7,204 nt of DNA. It comes from an uncultured bacterium (GTDB lineage Bacteria; Cyanobacteriota; Vampirovibrionia; Gastranaerophilales; Gastranaerophilaceae). The stretch spans positions 1 to 7,204 of the forward strand of contig OMVC01000202.1 in assembly GCA_900314375.1 (NCBI GenBank), in the 5' to 3' direction. The translations under genes and the position numbers were made by a program. A model generated the notes under the pieces. It was not told the origin of the DNA and did no database searches. It was given only the letters and a program-made list of their open reading frames with translations. Positions 4,826 through 7,204 of the stretch are shown in pieces. Within the stretch, counting starts at the first letter, position 1, and each line of letters begins with the position of its first letter.

Positions 4826-5523
4826 CAGAGAGAATAGAAATTTTTGCACCGTCAGAAACTCAAGAGGACTGGGATTGTTCAGGCTGGGGAATAAATATAG
4901 AGGGTTACGATGAAATTCGTAAGATTATGCTCTGCTTGACTGTCACCGAAGATGTCGTAAAACAGGCAAAAGAACAAAATTGCGATATGATAATTTCACA
5001 TCACCCGTTGTTTTGCGTTAATTGTCATTCTGAACTTGTTTCAGAATCTTACGCACCGCAAATTAATGTATATTGTGCGCATACGAATTTAGACAAGGCG
5101 CAAGGCGGTACAACAGACACGTTAATTGAAACTCTCGGTTTATCGAAACATAAAGTAAAAATCGAACACGACTTTTTAAGAATAATTGATTACAAGACTA
5201 CGATTGAAGATTTTAATAATCTATTGAAAAAAATTTCTCCCAATACACGAGTAATAAATAATAATAAAGTTAAAGAATTGAATAAAATAGCTTTTTGTGC
5301 AGGTTCGGGAAGTGAATTTATAAATGAGGCAAAAGATTTTGGCGCGGATTGTCTTGTAACGGGCGATTTAAAATTTCATACAGCACTTGATAGTGATATT
5401 GTCGTGTATGATATCGGACATTTTGAATCAGAAATTCTTGTTTTACCTATATTTGAAAAAATAATCGGTGCTGGTGTTGAAATTATATACGCCAAAGAAA
5501 AGAGTCCTTTTTCACAAATTTAG
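4807..5523 (+). CDS. Nif3-like dinuclear metal center protein (YbgI/YqfO family)
   Basis: This family of ring-forming cytoplasmic proteins binds two metal ions; proposed roles include GTP cyclohydrolase I type 2, but the function is not settled. The 238-residue product has the metal ligands in order: His65-His66 in ISHHPL, His92 and Asp96 in AHTNLD, and His205 and Glu209 in GHFESE. EDWDCSGWGINI (20-31) stands for the usual WDN-G motif, and CLVTGDLKFH (182-191) is also typical. The ATG lies inside coaBC (19-bp overlap), so the two are probably translated from one mRNA. The next ATG would remove the WDCSG motif. Residues 73-82 (CHSELVSESY) come from a dispersed palindromic repeat and replace the variable loop between HHPL and the next strand. 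Confidence 0.92.
   Translation: MYKYKITERIEIFAPSETQEDWDCSGWGINIEGYDEIRKIMLCLTVTEDVVKQAKEQNCDMIISHHPLFCVNCHSELVSESYAPQINVYCAHTNLDKAQGGTTDTLIETLGLSKHKVKIEHDFLRIIDYKTTIEDFNNLLKKISPNTRVINNNKVKELNKIAFCAGSGSEFINEAKDFGADCLVTGDLKFHTALDSDIVVYDIGHFESEILVLPIFEKIIGAGVEIIYAKEKSPFSQI
5023..5050 (+). repeat. Short palindromic repeat in frame in the Nif3-like gene
   Basis: ATTCTGAA (5027-5034) and TTCAGAAT (5040-5047) form a perfect 8-bp stem with a CTTGT loop. The sequence from GTCATTCTGA to GAATC follows the half-unit pattern GTCATYCTGARC-N6-SARRATC also seen, reversed, in copies A and B and in the coaBC element. It is translated as CHSELVSES, a peptide that recurs as the translation of dispersed repeats in many genomes. 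Confidence 0.7.
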
Positions 5524-5533
5524 TATAAATAAA

Positions 5534-5566
5534 TGACGAAAAACTAAATAAATGTGTTAGTATAAT
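5534..5566 (+). promoter_or_regulatory. Likely promoter directly upstream of the YkgJ-like gene
   Basis: TATAAT (5561-5566) or the overlapping TAGTAT (5558-5563) lies almost on the ATG at 5570. With TAGTAT as the -10 box, transcription would begin at the A of ATG, giving a leaderless mRNA. No Shine-Dalgarno is present. TGACGA at 5534-5539 is a rough -35 candidate at a long distance. The 9-bp word TTAGTATAA occurs twice (5520-5528 and 5557-5565). Confidence 0.4.
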
Positions 5567-5569
5567 CTT

Positions 5570-6175
5570 ATGGAAGAAAATCAAATCGAAAAATATTGTC
5601 AATTTATTCGAGTTATTCAAAATAGAATAGATGAACATTTTGAAAAGCAAAAAGAATACATCCATTGTAAAGAAGGGTGTGCTTATTGCTGTAAAAACGG
5701 AGAATATCCTTGTTCTGAATTGGAATTTGAATTTATCAAACTCGGATTTATGGCGTTGGAAAAAGAAACACAACAAAAAATTATTGATAAAGTATTACAA
5801 ATTAAAGCAGACAAAGCTGCTAACACAAAAGATAAATTTATATATGAATGTCCGTTTTTGATAGATGACAGATGCAGTATATACAAATATCGAATGATAA
5901 TATGCCGAACATTCGGTCTTTCGTATTACGACAAAGATGATGTAAAAAAGAAAAATACATTAAGAGTACCGTTTTGTATGCATCAAGGCTTGAATTACAG
6001 TGAAGTTTATGATCCTGATAAGAAAACTTTTTCAACCGATTTATATAAAAAAATAGGATACCTGAATGAACCTATGGCATATAATTTAGGGGTGGAATCC
6101 TTGATGAACAAATTTGGTAAAGATATTATGCATCTTGATTTTGGAGAAATAAAAACACTTATTGAATGGCTATAA
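5570..6175 (+). CDS. YkgJ-family cysteine cluster protein
   Basis: The protein belongs to the family annotated as putative Fe/Zn-chelating CxxCxxCC proteins; no reaction is firmly known for most members. The 201-residue product has the N-terminal cluster Cys33, Cys37, Cys40, Cys41 (CKEGCAYCC), Cys48, and the second cluster CPFLIDDRCSIYKYRMIICR with Cys94, Cys102, Cys112, followed by Cys136. The classic RPxxCR appears as RMIICR, so Pro is replaced by Met. There is no signal peptide or membrane segment, so it should be cytoplasmic. The ATG is the only possible start: an in-frame TAG lies four codons upstream, at 5558. It stands alone between the coaBC-nif3 pair and lpxA, with its own likely promoter. 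Confidence 0.88.
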   Translation: MEENQIEKYCQFIRVIQNRIDEHFEKQKEYIHCKEGCAYCCKNGEYPCSELEFEFIKLGFMALEKETQQKIIDKVLQIKADKAANTKDKFIYECPFLIDDRCSIYKYRMIICRTFGLSYYDKDDVKKKNTLRVPFCMHQGLNYSEVYDPDKKTFSTDLYKKIGYLNEPMAYNLGVESLMNKFGKDIMHLDFGEIKTLIEWL

Positions 6176-6219
6176 TCTTTTAAATTTATTGGTCACGATA
6201 TTAAAATAATATAAAGGAT

Positions 6220-6270
6220 TTAATTATTAGCGCGTTTTGTACTATAATTGAATAATAGTTTAATGGGAGA
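6220..6270 (+). promoter_or_regulatory. lpxA promoter and ribosome binding site
   Basis: A consensus TATAAT lies at 6243-6248, with TAATTA (6220-6225) a weak -35 candidate at 17 bp. It would start transcription near 6255. GGGAGA (6265-6270) is a good Shine-Dalgarno six bases before the ATG at 6277. The -10 box sits in a small inverted repeat, ACTAT (6241-6245)/ATAGT (6255-6259). Confidence 0.6.
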
Positions 6271-6276
6271 AAGAGA

Positions 6277-7080
6277 ATGATTGATAAAACCGCAATAATA
6301 GATCCTTCAGCGCAAATAGCAGAAGATGCAATAATCGGTCCTTATGTTGTAATAGGTAAAAATGTTAAAATTGGCAGTGGCACAAGAGTAATCTCTAATG
6401 CTCATATTGAATATGCGGAGATTGGCAAAAATTGTACAATATCACCATTTGCAACAATCGGTTCAGAACCTCAAGACTTAGGCTATAAAGGCGAAGAAAC
6501 AAAAGTCGTTATTGGAGATGAAACAATTATTAAAGAAAACGTAACTATTCACAGAGCAGCAGCTTGCGGTGATTTTACAACTCGAATAGGTAATAAATGT
6601 TTAATTATGGTTGGCGCACATGTTGCACATAATTGCGTTTTGGAAGATCAGGTAATACTTGCAAATTTAGTAACATTAGGCGGTCACGTTCATGTTGAAT
6701 TCGGCGCATTCGTCGGCGGAATGAGTGTATTTCATCAAAATATCAGAATAGGTACAATGTCAATAGTAAGTGGCTTTTCGGCATCTCGACAAGATATTTT
6801 ACCATACTCTAAAGGGGAAGGCAGACCTCCTGTTCCGAGAACAATTAATGTTATTGCACTAAAACGCAGAGGGGTTGATTTAGAAACCAGAACTCATTTG
6901 AACGAAGCATTTAAGCTGTTGATTTCGGAAGATTATAACACTTCTCAAGCAATAGAAAAAATTAAAGCAGAAATTCCGACAAATGAATATATAGAAAAAA
7001 TGATTGATTTCATTCAAACATCCAAACGCGGAGTTTTGTTGAAATCTCATAAATCTGGATATCAATCATTAGAAGAATAA
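6277..7080 (+). CDS. lpxA: Acyl-[ACP]--UDP-N-acetylglucosamine O-acyltransferase
   Basis: LpxA catalyses the first step of lipid A synthesis, moving an R-3-hydroxyacyl chain from acyl carrier protein to the 3-OH of UDP-GlcNAc in the cytoplasm. The 267-residue protein fits the family (262 in E. coli). Residues 1 to about 190 are hexapeptide repeats of a left-handed beta-helix. The signature SEPQDLGYKGEET (63-75), the catalytic His118 in GAHVAHNC, supporting His115, His137 and His153 (VFHQ), and the C-terminal NVIALKRRGVD (191-201) are present. It has its own promoter and Shine-Dalgarno and ends two bases before a strong terminator, so it appears monocistronic. That is unusual, as lpxA often sits with lpxC, fabZ or lpxB. 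Its presence argues for an outer membrane. Confidence 0.97.
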   Translation: MIDKTAIIDPSAQIAEDAIIGPYVVIGKNVKIGSGTRVISNAHIEYAEIGKNCTISPFATIGSEPQDLGYKGEETKVVIGDETIIKENVTIHRAAACGDFTTRIGNKCLIMVGAHVAHNCVLEDQVILANLVTLGGHVHVEFGAFVGGMSVFHQNIRIGTMSIVSGFSASRQDILPYSKGEGRPPVPRTINVIALKRRGVDLETRTHLNEAFKLLISEDYNTSQAIEKIKAEIPTNEYIEKMIDFIQTSKRGVLLKSHKSGYQSLEE

Positions 7081-7082
7081 TA

Positions 7083-7117
7083 AAAGAAAATAACCGCAAA
7101 TTGTGGTTATTTTCTTT
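7083..7117 (+). terminator. lpxA intrinsic terminator
   Basis: AAAGAAAATAACC (7083-7095) pairs exactly with GGTTATTTTCTTT (7105-7117), and GC/GT extends the stem into the loop. It begins two bases after the lpxA stop and the right arm is T-rich. It ends the lpxA transcript. Confidence 0.85.
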
Positions 7118-7157
7118 ATATAGTATAACTTTTACACTATTGTAATTAAAAGGAAAA

Positions 7158-7181
7158 GGCGAGAGCTTGCCGTCTCTCGCC
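7158..7181 (-). terminator. Terminator of a leftward gene beyond the right edge
   Basis: GGCGAGAG (7158-7165) and CTCTCGCC (7174-7181) form a perfect 8-bp GC-rich stem with an 8-nt loop. On the minus strand it is followed by TTTTCCTTTT, a good termination tract; on the plus strand no T-run follows. This implies a minus-strand gene ending just right of the window and converging on lpxA. Confidence 0.7.
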
Positions 7182-7204
7182 AATATAGAACTTTTGTAAA
7201 TTAT

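Overview
This window is a low-GC, densely packed chromosomal segment from a diderm bacterium using the standard code. The lpxA gene implies lipid A and an outer membrane. GroEL and GroES look broadly cyanobacterial, and the base composition would suit a non-photosynthetic cyanobacterial relative such as Vampirovibrionia/Gastranaerophilales. That assignment is an inference from general appearance, not a database result, and is held loosely.

Layout. Positions 1-435 hold no convincing gene: several hairpins, an 18-bp sequence copied from the groEL 3' end, and a strong hairpin terminator (349-380). The groES-groEL operon (2390 to 436) runs leftward with good ribosome binding sites and a perfect 14-bp palindrome in its leader. 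A 132-bp divergent region separates it from gmk (guanylate kinase, +), which looks leaderless and carries an unusual in-frame insertion. Then comes a cassette at 3109-3553: two nearly identical 72-bp palindromic repeats (one mismatch) bracketing a small GIY-YIG nuclease gene whose first codons are thrown out of frame by one apparently missing A. Next are coaBC (coenzyme A synthesis) and an overlapping Nif3-like metal-binding protein gene. Both carry shorter members of the same palindromic repeat family inside their reading frames, translated without breaking them. A YkgJ-type cysteine-cluster protein, lpxA with its own promoter and terminator, and a terminator pointing leftward for an unseen convergent gene finish the window.

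How the parts relate. Most genes are housekeeping: protein folding, GMP phosphorylation, CoA synthesis, lipid A synthesis. The striking part is the repeat family in 3109-5050. It occurs as long intergenic palindromes placed directly after stop codons and as shorter units spliced in frame into two neighbouring proteins, with a nuclease gene between two copies. This resembles the in-frame palindromic elements known from Rickettsia. The possibility that the GIY-YIG protein is or was connected with spread of the repeats is a hypothesis only. In many bacteria rpoZ lies between gmk and coaBC; here the repeat-bounded cassette occupies that place.
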